A stretch of 64,000 bases of DNA, taken from Spirochaetota bacterium. Lineage in GTDB: Bacteria; Spirochaetota; UBA4802; UBA5550. The stretch lies in contig JAGNKX010000001.1 of the NCBI GenBank assembly GCA_017999915.1, forward strand, positions 62,001 to 126,000, written 5' to 3'. The translations under genes and the position numbers were made by a program. Of this stretch, positions 43,361 through 53,162 are shown one piece after another. The notes under the pieces are model-generated. The model was given only the letters and a program-made list of their open reading frames with translations, was not told where the DNA came from and did not search any database. Each line of letters opens with the position of its first letter. The stretch's first letter is position 1.

Positions 43361-45433
43361 TCATAAGGCGTCTTTTCTGCTCAGGTCGATCCGGCCCCGA
43401 TCATCGACCTTGATGACCTTGACCTTGACCCGGTCGCCGATATTCACGACGTCCTCGACCTTGTTGACCCGGGTGACGTCAAGCTTGGAAATATGGATGA
43501 GCCCTTCCTTGCCGGGCATGATCTCGACCATGGCGCCGAATTCGAAGATGCGGCGCACCGTTCCCTCGTAGACCTTGTTAATCTCCACTTCCTCCGTGAG
43601 ACCCATGATGAAGTCCTCGGCTTTCGCCACCGACTCCTGGTCCGGACCGGTAAGGGTCACCGATCCGTCGTCCTCGACGTTGATGTCGGTGCCGGTCTCT
43701 TCTATGATCTGGCGTATCACCTTGCCGCCCGGCCCTATGACCGCGCCGATCTTCTCGGGATTGATCATGATGGTCTTGATGAGCGGCGCGTAAGGCGAGA
43801 GTTTCTTCTCCGGCTTCGGAATTATCTGGTTCATGATGCCCAGTATATGGAGACGACCTTCTTTTGCCTGTTCGAGGGCGACTTTCATGATCGCGGGCGT
43901 AATCCCCTGGATCTTGATGTCCATCTGGAAGGCGGTGACGCCGGTCTCCGTGCCGGTGACCTTGAAGTCCATGTCGCCCAGGTGGTCCTCGAGGCCGATG
44001 ATGTCGCTCAGGATCGCGTACTTATCGCCTTCCATGACCAGGCCCATGGCGATGCCCGCCACGGCGGCCTTGAGGGGGACGCCGGCATTGAACATCGACA
44101 GGGAGCCGGAACATACCGACGCCATGGATGAGGACCCGTTTGATTCGAGTATCTCGGAGACCTGGCGGATGGTGTAGGGAAAAACATTCTTGTCCGGAAT
44201 CGCATATTCAAGAGCGCGCTCCGCCAGCATGCCGTGGCCGATCTCCCGGCGTCCCACGCCGCCATGGCGGCCTGTCTCACCGACGGAGAAGGGCGGGAAA
44301 TGGTAATGAAGCATGAAGCTCTTCTCGCCCTCGCCTTCGATGTCATCCATGCGCTGGACATCGTCTACAGACCCAAGAGTCGTGACGCCAAGGCTCTGGG
44401 TCTCGCCCCGGGTGAACACCGCGGAGCCGTGGGCCCTCGGCAGGATGCCCACCATGATGTCGATGGGCCGTATCACCTTCAGGCCGCGCCCGTCGGCACG
44501 CTCGCCTTTTTCCAGGATGCGCCTGCGCACGAACTCGCCGTCCAGATCGTCGATGGCGCCGGCCGCCTGGCCGATCGTTTCAGGGTAGAGCTCGGCGAGC
44601 TCCTTTTTCGCCCTTTCGATGATCTCGTTCTTGGCGTCTTCCCGCTCGTGCTTGATCTTGTATTGCGACAGTTGATCAACGTCATTAGAATACCGTTTTA
44701 CGATTTCTTCCTTCAGCTTCTCGTCGGGAATGTAAGGCGTATACTTGAAAGGCTTTTTGCCGACGGCCCTGGCTAGCTCTTCCTGCGTGGCGCAGATTTT
44801 CCTGATCTGCTCATGGGCGACCTCAACAGCGGCGATCATGTCGGCCTCGGAAATATTTTTCGCCGATCCCTCGATCATGGTCACCGCGGTCTTGGTACCC
44901 GCGACGACGACATCGATATCGCTCTCAGCGTCCTCGGCAAAAGTGGGGTTTATGATCCACTGCCCCTTCACCCGGCCGACACGCACCGCTCCCACCGGCC
45001 CGAGGAACGGGACCCCGGACACGGCCAGCGCCGCTGATGCCGCGTTGATTGCCAGGATATCATGCTGGTTCTTCCGGTCCGCGGACCAAACGTAAATAAT
45101 TATCTGGACTTCGTTAATGAAATCCTTCGGGAAGAGCGGCCGTATGGGACGGTCCGTGAGACGGCTTGTCAGCACCTCTTTATCGCTGGGCCGCGACTCC
45201 CTTTTGATGAAGCCGCCCGGAAATTTACCGGCGGCATAGGCTTTCTCGCGATAGTCGACGGTCAGGGGAAAAAAATCCTGCCCCTCCTTGATTTCTCTCG
45301 ATACCACCGCTGACGCGAACACGACCACTTCCCCGTAAGAAACCGCGACGGCACCGTCGGCCTGTTTCGCCAGGTACCCGGTGTTGAAGCTGAGCTTCTC
45401 TTTGCCAACCTCTACATTGAATTCGATAGACAT
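43361..45433 (-). CDS. pnp: Polyribonucleotide nucleotidyltransferase
   Basis: 690 residues. Two RNase PH-like domains (SYGEVVVFASAVVSREI in the first; ETQSLGVTTLGSVDD and GHGMLAERAL in the second), a KH domain (VIGPGGKVIRQIIEETG at about 560) and a C-terminal S1 domain (VYEGTVRRIFEFGAMVEI). Performs phosphate-dependent 3' to 5' RNA decay, usually with an endonuclease partner. AGAGG before the ATG. The spacer to rpsO carries a long hairpin at 45500-45559, where PNPase autoregulation operates in E. coli. Confidence 0.98.
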   Translation of the reverse strand: MSIEFNVEVGKEKLSFNTGYLAKQADGAVAVSYGEVVVFASAVVSREIKEGQDFFPLTVDYREKAYAAGKFPGGFIKRESRPSDKEVLTSRLTDRPIRPLFPKDFINEVQIIIYVWSADRKNQHDILAINAASAALAVSGVPFLGPVGAVRVGRVKGQWIINPTFAEDAESDIDVVVAGTKTAVTMIEGSAKNISEADMIAAVEVAHEQIRKICATQEELARAVGKKPFKYTPYIPDEKLKEEIVKRYSNDVDQLSQYKIKHEREDAKNEIIERAKKELAELYPETIGQAAGAIDDLDGEFVRRRILEKGERADGRGLKVIRPIDIMVGILPRAHGSAVFTRGETQSLGVTTLGSVDDVQRMDDIEGEGEKSFMLHYHFPPFSVGETGRHGGVGRREIGHGMLAERALEYAIPDKNVFPYTIRQVSEILESNGSSSMASVCSGSLSMFNAGVPLKAAVAGIAMGLVMEGDKYAILSDIIGLEDHLGDMDFKVTGTETGVTAFQMDIKIQGITPAIMKVALEQAKEGRLHILGIMNQIIPKPEKKLSPYAPLIKTIMINPEKIGAVIGPGGKVIRQIIEETGTDINVEDDGSVTLTGPDQESVAKAEDFIMGLTEEVEINKVYEGTVRRIFEFGAMVEIMPGKEGLIHISKLDVTRVNKVEDVVNIGDRVKVKVIKVDDRGRIDLSRKDAL

Positions 45434-45499
45434 AGCTATTACCTCTTTACTGTTGCTTGTCGCTCCGACGGGATGCCGGCCGCCAACATGGTTACGCCA

Positions 45500-45559
45500 G
45501 AATATAGAGGTCAGAGATTGCCCCGACCGGGGTCATGACAATGTCTGGCTCCTATATTC
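45500..45559 (-). promoter_or_regulatory. Long hairpin in the pnp leader
   Basis: GAATATAG (45500-45507) pairs exactly with CTATATTC (45552-45559); the inner parts 45508-45520 and 45539-45551 pair with a few mismatches, and CCCC/GGGG (45521-45524, 45529-45532) close the top. It lies 67 bases before the pnp start. In E. coli the same place holds an RNase III-cleaved stem needed for PNPase autocontrol; a similar job is likely but inferred. Confidence 0.6.
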
Positions 45560-45626
45560 CGGACTTCGTGCACAAGCATATTCAGCGGATGGCGAACATC
45601 TCCGTGGAGCTGTGATCCGGGCCCGG

Positions 45627-45884
45627 TTATCTCCGGATGCCCAGTTCCTTGATAAGTCCGCGATAGCGGCCAAGGTCTTTCTTCTTGAGATAGTCAAGGA
45701 GCCGTCTTCTCTGGCCGACAAGTTTCAGCAGGCCGCGGCGGGAATGAAAATCCTTCGCGTGGACCTTGAAATGCTCCATTAACTGATTGATGCGGTCAGT
45801 CAGAAGGGCAATCTGAACCTCCGGGGAACCGGTGTCCTTGTCATGAGTCTTGAATTTTTCGATGATCTCTTTCTTCTGATTCAT
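45627..45884 (-). CDS. rpsO: Ribosomal protein S15
   Basis: 85 residues, slightly shorter than the usual 88-89. Contains [19 protein letters not shown] and [19 protein letters not shown], the 16S rRNA-binding core, and ends in LIKELGIRR. Binds the central domain of 16S rRNA. GGGAGGA before the ATG. Lies in the standard rpsO-pnp order. Confidence 0.97.
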   Translation of the reverse strand: MNQKKEIIEKFKTHDKDTGSPEVQIALLTDRINQLMEHFKVHAKDFHSRRGLLKLVGQRRRLLDYLKKKDLGRYRGLIKELGIRR

Positions 45885-45972
45885 CTTCGCTACTATCCTC
45901 CCAGTGGGTTAATATCGGGCAAGTGCGTGATAGTACGCTCTCCCCTAATCCCTTCCGTCTTGGAAGGGGATC

Positions 45973-46045
45973 ATTATTAGACTTGTTTTCAAGTTTAATA
46001 ATCAACATACATGCCCCCGACGCCGAAGGCGGCGGGGGCATGTAT
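45973..46045 (-). terminator. Two adjacent hairpins between truB and rpsO
   Basis: ATACATGCCCCCG (46007-46019) pairs perfectly with CGGGGGCATGTAT (46033-46045) around a GC stem-loop. Just beside it ATTATTAGACTTG (about 45972-45984) pairs with CAAGTTTAATAAT (45990-46002) with one G-T pair. No clear T run follows on the minus strand, so attenuation or processing between truB and rpsO is possible rather than a simple terminator. Confidence 0.55.
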
Positions 46046-46085
46046 CTATCATTAACGCTTAATAACGAATTTATTATGTCCCTAT

Positions 46086-47042
46086 TCAGGAATTAAATAC
46101 ATTCAAATATTTAATATGCCATTTTTGGATATCCACATCGGCAATTGCAATAAGATTTTCACTTTCATCAATAATAATGAAGGTTTTTCCTCCCTTATCG
46201 TCGATAACAAGGGCCCCTTCCCTGGGAAATAACGACCCGTTCAGGATCCGCCGGCGGGCCGAGGCATCGGCGACGATTTTCCCGTAGGGCTCCAGGGCCT
46301 CGGCGGGGCGCATATGGAAGGGACGCTCAGGACCCTCGCCCCTCAGGTATGATTCGAGCTCCGGGATGGTGACGGCGTTCTCTATGGTGAAAACGCCAGC
46401 CCCGGTCCGCCGCAGCCGGGCCAGGTGCGCGCCGGTGCCGAGCATCTCGCCCAGGTCCCGCGCCAGGGAACGGACATAGGTCCCCTTGGTGCAGCGGACG
46501 CGGAAGGTGAAACGCCCCTCTTCGAGGACCGTGTCAAGGATCTCGAAGTCATGGACCCGTATCGTCCGCGGCCGGAGATCGACCTTCTCGCCACTGTGCG
46601 CCCGGTCCGACGCCCGGCGGCCGTTAACCTTCAATGCCGAATAGAGGGGCGGCTGCTGGAGGAGCTCTCCGGTGAGACGCGCCGCGCAGGACTCAATATC
46701 GCCGCGGGTCACGGCCCCGAAGGGCCGCTCGGAGGTGACGGCCCCCTCGCAGTCATCCGTATCGGTGCTCACGCCGAGCCTCACCGTGCCGGTATAACTC
46801 TTGTCGTCCTCGAGGAGGTACCGGGCCAACTTCGTTGACCGGCCGTTGCACACGATCAGGAGCCCCGACGCGAAACGGTCCAGGGTTCCCGCGTGCCCGG
46901 TCCTTTCCGCGCCGGTGATGCGCTGCACCCGGCTTATGGTGTCATAGGAGGTGATCCCCTCGGGCTTGTCGATGAGGAGTATATCGTCGCTCAGGTCATG
47001 GCGGCCGGCAACGCCCCGTTGGTCCTCCGCCCCTTTACTCAT
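46086..47042 (-). CDS. truB: tRNA pseudouridine(55) synthase
   Basis: 318 residues. LLIDKPEGITSYDTISRVQR and GHAGTLDRFASGLLIV carry the TruB motifs, with the catalytic Asp in TLDRFASG; LQQPPLYSALKVNGRRAS and RCTKGTYVRSLARDLG follow. Makes pseudouridine 55 in the tRNA T arm. ATG 47042 overlaps the end of rbfA by 8 bp, showing coupling. Confidence 0.96.
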   Translation of the reverse strand: MSKGAEDQRGVAGRHDLSDDILLIDKPEGITSYDTISRVQRITGAERTGHAGTLDRFASGLLIVCNGRSTKLARYLLEDDKSYTGTVRLGVSTDTDDCEGAVTSERPFGAVTRGDIESCAARLTGELLQQPPLYSALKVNGRRASDRAHSGEKVDLRPRTIRVHDFEILDTVLEEGRFTFRVRCTKGTYVRSLARDLGEMLGTGAHLARLRRTGAGVFTIENAVTIPELESYLRGEGPERPFHMRPAEALEPYGKIVADASARRRILNGSLFPREGALVIDDKGGKTFIIIDESENLIAIADVDIQKWHIKYLNVFNS

Positions 47043-47439
47043 CGTCAGACGCACCGCCGTCTCCCTCGCCGGGCTCCCGCCCGTCTTCATCTTTCATCTC
47101 CTTCTCTTCCAGCTTGTTCAGGAGATCGACCATGTTCACTCCTTCGACCAGGGACGAATCAAGGAAGAATGATATCTTAGGGGTGACCCTGATGCCGAGG
47201 CTCTTGCCGACCTTGTGCTGGACATAGGGCGTCGCCGACTTAAGGCCCTCCAGGGTTTTGCGCATGGCCCGGGGGTCCCCCAGGACCGAAATGCCGATCT
47301 TCGCCGTGGAATAATCCTTGGCGAGCTCGACGCCGGTCACGGTGGCAAAGCCGATCCGGGGGTCCTTTATCTCACGGATGAGCAAATCGGATACGATCCT
47401 GTGTATCTGCTCCTCAATCTTTTCTCTTCTGTAACTCAT
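47035..47439 (-). CDS. rbfA: Ribosome-binding factor A
   Basis: 134 residues. KH-like fold with SYRREKIEEQIHRIVSDLL at the start and DPRIGFATVTGVELAKDYS, the RbfA core motif. Assists 30S subunit maturation at the 16S 5' end. A 20-residue acidic C-terminal tail is extra. ATG 47439 is chosen by family alignment. Between infB (upstream) and truB. Confidence 0.95.
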   Translation of the reverse strand: MSYRREKIEEQIHRIVSDLLIREIKDPRIGFATVTGVELAKDYSTAKIGISVLGDPRAMRKTLEGLKSATPYVQHKVGKSLGIRVTPKISFFLDSSLVEGVNMVDLLNKLEEKEMKDEDGREPGEGDGGASDDE

Positions 47440-47462
47440 GGTTGTGCCTGTGCTGTTTGATG

Positions 47463-47620
47463 CCCTCACTCGCGCTCCGCGCGCCTTCTCCCATTTAGCT
47501 TGATAAAAAGGAGAGGGGTTTCTTTATAATTGCCTCGGACGATCTCCCCTTCTCCTTTCTTCCGTGTTCAATGGGAGAAGGGGCCGGGGGATGAGGGTAC
47601 CTCGTTTCTGGCTGGAGGGT
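47463..47620. repeat. Large imperfect palindromic element between infB and rbfA
   Basis: CCTTCTCCCATT (47484-47495) is the exact reverse complement of AATGGGAGAAGG (47570-47581). Inside, AAAAGGAGAGGGG faces CTCCCCTTCTCCTTT, and outside CCCTCA-like ends face GGATGAGGG. Such elements are typical dispersed, nonautonomous repeats. Copy number cannot be seen from this window. Confidence 0.6.
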
Positions 47621-47700
47621 GAGGGGACCTGTGTGCTACAAATTTTTTGTAGGAATATATAGTACCAGTTTCTTGTTATATTGACACACTGCCATTGGCG

Positions 47701-50163
47701 TCATATCGTCTTGGCTATTTCAACCAGCCTGTACACCTCGAAGCTGTCCCCTTCCTTCACATCGTTGAAATTGTCGAGACCGAAGCCGAACTCCTGTCCA
47801 GCGGCAACCTCGGACACGTCGTCCTTGAAGCGCTTCAGGGACTTCAGGGCGCCGTCGAAAACGACAACGCCGTCCCGCAGGAGCCGCATCTTGCTGCTCC
47901 GCTCGATCTTTCCCGTGTTCAGCATGGCGCCGGCGATGGTCCCGACCTTGGATATCTTGAACACCTGCTTCACGTCGCCGGAACCGGTGACCTCTTCCCG
48001 TATCTCCGGGGAGAGCATCCCCTCCATGGCGGCTTTGATGGAGTCGGTGACCTCGAAGATGACGTTGAAGAACTTGATCGACACGTTCTCGCGCTCGGCG
48101 ATTTCCGAAACCTTGCCGGTGGGCCGCACGTGGTACCCGATGATGACCGCGTTCGACGCGGACGCAAGCATGACGTCCGATTCATTGATGCCGCCGGTAC
48201 CGGTGTGGATAACCTTGACCCGCACCTCGCCGATGGAGAGCTTCTCCAGCGACTCTTTCAGCGCCTGGCTGGAGCCGTCGACGTCGGCCTTGACGATGAT
48301 GCGAAGCTCCTGCACCTCGCCCTCGCGGATCATCTCGTTCAGGGACTCCAGGGTGACTTTCTTGACCTTCTTTGCCGATTCGGCCCGCTTGTACTCGAGG
48401 CGCTTCTGCGATATCTGCTTGGCCGTCTTGTCCGATTCGACTCCCTCGAAGGGGTCCCCGGCGGAGGGCACGCCCGATATGCCAAGGACCTCTACCGGGG
48501 TCGCCGGACCCGCCACCTCGATGGGCTTGCCCAGGTCGTCGAACATGGCGCGCACCTTCCCGGAAAAAACGCCGATGACAAAGGGATCGCCCACATGAAG
48601 CGAGCCGTTCTGTATGAGGACCGTGGACACGGCGCCGCGGCCCATGTCCAGCTTCGATTCTATGACCGTGCCCCGCGCGAGGAGCTTCGAGTTCGCCTTC
48701 AGCTCCAGCATCTCGGCCTGGATGAGGATGAGCTCCAGCAGGGCGTCGATATTCTTGACGAACTTGGCGCTGATCTCCGCGAAGAGGGTATGGCCGCCCC
48801 AGGACTCCTGCACCAGGTCGTACTTCGCGAGCTCGTGCTTGACCTTGTCCGGGTTGGCCTCCGGGAGGTCCACCTTGTTTATAGCCACGATGATGGGGAC
48901 CCCGGCGTCCTTGGCGTGGTTGATCGCCTCGATGGTCTGGGGCATGACGCCGTCGTTCGCAGCCACGACGAGCACGACAATATCCGTTATCTTTGCGCCG
49001 CGGGCCCGCATGGTGGTGAAGGCCTCGTGGCCCGGCGTGTCGAGGAATGTTATCTTCTTCTCGCCTATCTTGACGCTGTAGGCGCCGATGTGCTGGGTTA
49101 TACCGCCGAATTCCTGGTCGATGATATTGGTTTTTCTGATGGCGTCCAGGAGCTTTGTCTTGCCGTGATCGACGTGGCCCATGACCGTGACGACCGGCGG
49201 GCGCGTGACGTTGTCTTCAGGACGATCGTCCTCGACATGCTTGATGACGGTCTCGTCGTAGAGGGATACCACCTTCACGTTAGTGCCGTATTCCGACGCG
49301 AGGATCTCGGCCGTCTCCGCATCGATGACCTGGTTGATGGTGGCCATGACGCCCAGGTGCATCAGCTTGGCGATGACGTCCGCCGCCTTGATGTTCAGCT
49401 TCTTGGCCAGCTCGCCGACCGATATATTTTCGGTTATATGGATCTCCCCGGGGGCCTGGGCCTCGCGCCGCCGTTCTTCGGCGGTCTTCTTCCGGAGGGT
49501 GATCTCCTTTTCTTCCTGTTCCTTCTTATATTTTCGTTTATCTTTTTCCTTGGTTTTCTTTCGCTTCTTATCTTTGCTGTCGCCTATGGCTGACGTCGGT
49601 TTATCGCCTCCCGTAGCCCCTGTCGCGCCCGGCCCCGCCTGCCGCGCAGGACGTCCCGGACCGCCCTGGGGACGCCCCGGACCGCCCTGGGGACGCCCCG
49701 GACCGCCTTGGGGACGCCCCGGACCGCCCTGGGGACGCCCCGGACCGCCCTGAGGACGCCCCGGACCGCCTTCCCTTCGCGGCGGCCTTTCTCCCTCTCT
49801 TCTCTGACCTGCCGGACGCGCTCCGGCAGGGGAACGGCGTTCTGCCGTCGTCGGGGCCTCTTCACGCTCAGGTTTCCCGGGCTCTTCCTTTTTTACAGGC
49901 TCTTCCACGGCTTCGGCGCCTTCCTTCCCCTCTTTGGGGACCTGCACCTTCCGCTTCAGCTTGATTTTCTTTCCCTTTTTGCTGTCCTCGATCTGCTGGG
50001 CCTTCCGTTTTTTGATGGCCTCGATCTTTTTCTCGATGAGAAATATATTTTTTTCCTGAAGATCAGATTCTTCGGTTTCGCAGGCGATTTCCAGTTCCCG
50101 GCACACTTCCATCATATCTTCCCACGAGATATGATTTCTTCTGGCTATTTCAATGGCTTTCAT
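47701..50163 (-). CDS. infB: Translation initiation factor IF-2
   Basis: 820 residues. The N-terminal 300 residues are charged and low complexity, including a GRPQGGP repeat; then the IF2_N motif ([20 protein letters not shown]), the G domain with GHVDHGKT at about 327-334, DTPGHEAF and NKVDLPEAN, and the beta-barrel domains to the end. Delivers initiator tRNA to the ribosome. Stop TGA at 47701. In the standard rimP-nusA-infB-rbfA cluster. Confidence 0.98.
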   Translation of the reverse strand: MKAIEIARRNHISWEDMMEVCRELEIACETEESDLQEKNIFLIEKKIEAIKKRKAQQIEDSKKGKKIKLKRKVQVPKEGKEGAEAVEEPVKKEEPGKPEREEAPTTAERRSPAGARPAGQRREGERPPRREGGPGRPQGGPGRPQGGPGRPQGGPGRPQGGPGRPQGGPGRPARQAGPGATGATGGDKPTSAIGDSKDKKRKKTKEKDKRKYKKEQEEKEITLRKKTAEERRREAQAPGEIHITENISVGELAKKLNIKAADVIAKLMHLGVMATINQVIDAETAEILASEYGTNVKVVSLYDETVIKHVEDDRPEDNVTRPPVVTVMGHVDHGKTKLLDAIRKTNIIDQEFGGITQHIGAYSVKIGEKKITFLDTPGHEAFTTMRARGAKITDIVVLVVAANDGVMPQTIEAINHAKDAGVPIIVAINKVDLPEANPDKVKHELAKYDLVQESWGGHTLFAEISAKFVKNIDALLELILIQAEMLELKANSKLLARGTVIESKLDMGRGAVSTVLIQNGSLHVGDPFVIGVFSGKVRAMFDDLGKPIEVAGPATPVEVLGISGVPSAGDPFEGVESDKTAKQISQKRLEYKRAESAKKVKKVTLESLNEMIREGEVQELRIIVKADVDGSSQALKESLEKLSIGEVRVKVIHTGTGGINESDVMLASASNAVIIGYHVRPTGKVSEIAERENVSIKFFNVIFEVTDSIKAAMEGMLSPEIREEVTGSGDVKQVFKISKVGTIAGAMLNTGKIERSSKMRLLRDGVVVFDGALKSLKRFKDDVSEVAAGQEFGFGLDNFNDVKEGDSFEVYRLVEIAKTI
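49658..49762 (-). repeat. Tandem 21-bp repeat inside infB
   Basis: Five complete units with partial units at both ends; two units differ from the others at one or two bases. They encode a seven-residue Gly-Arg-Pro-Gln-Gly-Gly-Pro repeat in the disordered N-terminal part of IF-2. The near identity at DNA level suggests recent slippage expansion. Confidence 0.95.
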
Positions 50164-50258
50164 GTATCAGTTTGTCATCCTTCGCATTATAGATTACGGG
50201 GTATCGAAATCCCGCCTGCGCTCCTCAGCGCACCACCAGGGCCGAACCGTGCCGGAGC

Positions 50259-51677
50259 CTATTCTTCCTCTTTCGGTTTTTCCTGCCCGTCGGTCCCCTT
50301 TGTCCCCTCTGATGTTTCCGTGCCTTCTTCAGAACTTTTCTCCGTGCCCGGGTCCTCCTCTGATGCTTTCTCTGATTCTCCTTCCTCTGATTCATCGAAA
50401 TCAACGCTTTCGGCGATTATCTCAAGTATTTTTTTGGCGGTTTTCTCGCCGATGCCGTCGATGGCCATGAGCTCTTCCAGCGATTTTTCCACGAGATCCT
50501 CGACGGAGAAGACCCCGCCGTTCTCCAGGAGCTTGATGGTCCTCGTCTCGAGGCCGGGCAGCTCTGACAGCGGCGTTTCGTCCTCGTTGACCTTCGAGAA
50601 GAGCTGCTCCACGATGGCGCGCGACTCGCTCGAGGAGAGGAAGTCGCGGTACGAATCCTCGGTCTTGATGTCAATGTCGAAGCCGCAGAGCTTCGACGCC
50701 AGGCGCACGTTGTGGCCCGCCTTGCCCAGGGCCAGGTGCTTCTGGTCGTTGTCGATAACGGCTATGACGCCGCCATCGGATTTCTCGACGATTTCATGGA
50801 CCTTCGCCGGGGTCAGGGCGTTGCCCGCCATGATCTTCCGGTCCTCGAACCATTCCACGACATCGATCTTCTCGCCCTCGAGCTCCCGCACGATCGACTG
50901 GATGCGGATGCCCTTCATGCCGACGCAGGCGCCGACGGAATCGACATCATCGCGCTCGCTCGTGACGGCCACCTTGGTGCGCATTCCCGGCTCGCGCACG
51001 ACCTTGACGATGCGGACAACGCCGTCATATATTTCCGGAATCTCCATTTCGAAGAGCTTCTCGATGAAGGTGGGGTGCGTGCGGGACAGGATGATGCTCG
51101 GTCCCTTGGAGTTCTTCTGCACGGCGAGAATGAGCGCCTTCACCCGGTCGCCCACCTTGTAGTGCTCAAGGGGGTTCTGCTCGCGGGCCGGGAGTATTCC
51201 CTCGGTGCGGCCCAGGTCGATGTAGATGGCGTCCTTGGTCTTGCGCTGGAGAAAGCCGTTGATGAGCTCTCCCTCCTTGTCGACGAATTCGCCGTATATG
51301 ATGTTCTTCTCAGCTTCCTTTATCTTCTGGATGATGACCTGCTTCGCGGTCTGGGCAGCGATCCTTCCAAACGATTCAAGGGGATCCTCCTCGACCTCGA
51401 TGTCGTCCCCCAGCTGGGCGTTCGGGGCGATCCGGGAGGCCTCGCCGGCCGATATCTCCTCGGCCCTGTTCCGGACCGTCTTGACGACCATTTTCTTGGA
51501 CACGACCTTCACGCTGTTCTTGTCCCGGTCGAAAACGACCCGCACGTTGTCGATCATGCCGTACTGCTTCTTGAACGCGGACAGCATCGCGGATTCCACG
51601 ATCTGCTCGATATATTCCCGGGGGATTCCCTTGTCGGTCGCTATTTCGTGTAATGCCTCAAAAAAATTCTTGCTCAT
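50259..51677 (-). CDS. nusA: Transcription elongation factor NusA
   Basis: 472 residues. Order: N-terminal RNA polymerase-binding domain, S1 domain (YGEFVDKEGELINGFLQR), two KH domains (VGACVGMKGIRIQSIV; LGKAGHNVRLASKL), a helix-hairpin-helix region (LPGLETRTIKLLENGGVF... AIDGIGEKTAKKIL) and an acidic tail rich in Glu. Affects pausing, termination and antitermination. Its stop is TAG. AAAGG before the start. Confidence 0.97.
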   Translation of the reverse strand: MSKNFFEALHEIATDKGIPREYIEQIVESAMLSAFKKQYGMIDNVRVVFDRDKNSVKVVSKKMVVKTVRNRAEEISAGEASRIAPNAQLGDDIEVEEDPLESFGRIAAQTAKQVIIQKIKEAEKNIIYGEFVDKEGELINGFLQRKTKDAIYIDLGRTEGILPAREQNPLEHYKVGDRVKALILAVQKNSKGPSIILSRTHPTFIEKLFEMEIPEIYDGVVRIVKVVREPGMRTKVAVTSERDDVDSVGACVGMKGIRIQSIVRELEGEKIDVVEWFEDRKIMAGNALTPAKVHEIVEKSDGGVIAVIDNDQKHLALGKAGHNVRLASKLCGFDIDIKTEDSYRDFLSSSESRAIVEQLFSKVNEDETPLSELPGLETRTIKLLENGGVFSVEDLVEKSLEELMAIDGIGEKTAKKILEIIAESVDFDESEEGESEKASEEDPGTEKSSEEGTETSEGTKGTDGQEKPKEEE

Positions 51678-51692
51678 GGCTCCTGCACCTTT

Positions 51693-52133
51693 TTAATAAT
51701 CAAGATTAGCGCTGATAATCACATCGAATGGAATTTCCGTTGTTCCCTTTTCATGGGAAACCGCCACGGTCGCATCGGTCATATCACCGATGGTGCCCTT
51801 GACGACCCGGCGGCCGCCATCATCTTCATAAATGACCTTCACCGGGGCACCGGGAAACCGCCTGAACTCGGAGCTGTTGCGCAGCAGCCTGTTGAGGCCC
51901 GGCGATGATACTTCCAGGGAGTAGTTCGGCAGGTCTTCCTCGGCGTCCAGCCGCGCTGACAGCTCCCGTGAGAATTTCTCGCAATCGAGGTGCGATATCC
52001 CGGCGAGGCTGTCAATCTTAACATGAATCTGGGAATTCTCTCCTTTATAAAGGATTGAGGATTCGTAAATCAGGTAGCCCAGGGCGCCGGCGGTATCCTC
52101 GATAAGCTCCAACATTCGTTCTTTGATCTGCAC
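51693..52133 (-). CDS. rimP: Ribosome maturation factor RimP
   Basis: 146 residues, first gene of the nusA operon. Contains GYLIYESSILYKGENSQIHVK and NYSLEVSSPGLNRLLRN, the RimP conserved core. Helps 30S maturation. The frame opens with GTG at 52133; an ATG six codons later is an alternative, and no clear ribosome site decides. Confidence 0.93.
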   Translation of the reverse strand: MQIKERMLELIEDTAGALGYLIYESSILYKGENSQIHVKIDSLAGISHLDCEKFSRELSARLDAEEDLPNYSLEVSSPGLNRLLRNSSEFRRFPGAPVKVIYEDDGGRRVVKGTIGDMTDATVAVSHEKGTTEIPFDVIISANLDY

Positions 52134-52256
52134 GACTGTATATCCATAGTAAAAGAGAGTGGGTGGCCCACTCTCCTGTCAATCGCTCATCACAATACCC
52201 AACATCATCTTAACTGAACCACTATCAACTATGGCCCTATAGATTGCAAGCTTTTT

Positions 52257-53162
52257 TTACAGGGCCTTCTCCGGCTCGATGACAATCCTGTTCCGGCCCG
52301 CATTCTTGGCCGCGTACATGCGTCCGTCGGCGATCTTGACCAGCTCTTCCGCGGCAGCCGCCCCCTGGTCAAGCTCGCGGTTATCGGCGATGCCTCCGCT
52401 GAAGGTGACATGGATCTGGGCATTCTCGAAGGTATATTGCTCCCGGTCGATGGAGTCCTTGATCCTCTGCAACACTTCGAAGGATTCCTTCTTGTTGCAG
52501 TCCTTGAAGAGGATTATGAATTCCTCGCCGCCGTACCGGGCCACCAGGTCATAGGGCCTGACGCTCTTTTTCAGATAATCGGCGAGCTGTCTCAGGACGA
52601 AGTCCCCCGCCTGATGCCCCAGGGTGTCATTGATATTCTTGAAATGATCGATATCGATCAGGGCTATGGAAAAGCATTTCCGCGTGTTACGCCGGCCGTG
52701 CTCCACGATCTTGTCGAGGTATTCGAAGAAATAGCGCCGGTTATGGACCCCGGTCAGGGGATCGGTGATGGTCTGTTCGCGGAGCTCATGCTCCTGCTTC
52801 TTTTTGATGAGGGCCGAGCGGATCCGGGCGCGCAGCTCTATCTCGTTGAACGGCTTTTTGATATAGTCAACGCCGCCGGATTCAAAGCCCCGTTCCACGT
52901 CCTTGCCCGTGTCCTTCGATGTGATAAAAATGATGGGAATATCGGCGAATTTTTCGATGCTCGACAATTTCTTTGCGATCTGGAATCCGTCCTCCCCCGG
53001 CATGACCACGTCCAGGAGGATGATCGACGGGGTTTCGCGCTTCAGGACATGCCACATCTCCTCGCCGCAGGAGGCGCTCAGGAAGGTATAATCTTCAAGG
53101 AGTTTCGTTAATAACGCGGTATCGACACGGGAGTCATCGACCAATAAAATCGTTTCAGCCAC
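52257..53162 (-). CDS. Response regulator with diguanylate cyclase (GGDEF) domain
   Basis: About 301 residues. Receiver domain (1-125): acidic pair in ILLVDDSR, phospho-acceptor Asp in ILLDVVMPGEDG and Lys in SVDYIKKPF-type end. The GGDEF domain has ARYGGEEFIILFKD, an intact active site, and an RxxD inhibitory site (RPYD) five residues before it. It would make cyclic di-GMP when phosphorylated. Start GTG 53162 is preferred because AGGAGG lies 11 bases upstream; the ORF extends further upstream but without such a site. No sensor kinase nearby. Confidence 0.93.
   Translation of the reverse strand: MAETILLVDDSRVDTALLTKLLEDYTFLSASCGEEMWHVLKRETPSIILLDVVMPGEDGFQIAKKLSSIEKFADIPIIFITSKDTGKDVERGFESGGVDYIKKPFNEIELRARIRSALIKKKQEHELREQTITDPLTGVHNRRYFFEYLDKIVEHGRRNTRKCFSIALIDIDHFKNINDTLGHQAGDFVLRQLADYLKKSVRPYDLVARYGGEEFIILFKDCNKKESFEVLQRIKDSIDREQYTFENAQIHVTFSGGIADNRELDQGAAAAEELVKIADGRMYAAKNAGRNRIVIEPEKAL

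Noticed and set aside
47695-49593. 632-codon plus-strand frame
   Set aside because: Antisense to infB, which is certain; low-complexity Leu/Asp/Gly-rich shadow.
49640-49790. CRISPR-like array
   Set aside because: The units are contiguous without spacers and code for an in-frame peptide repeat in IF-2.
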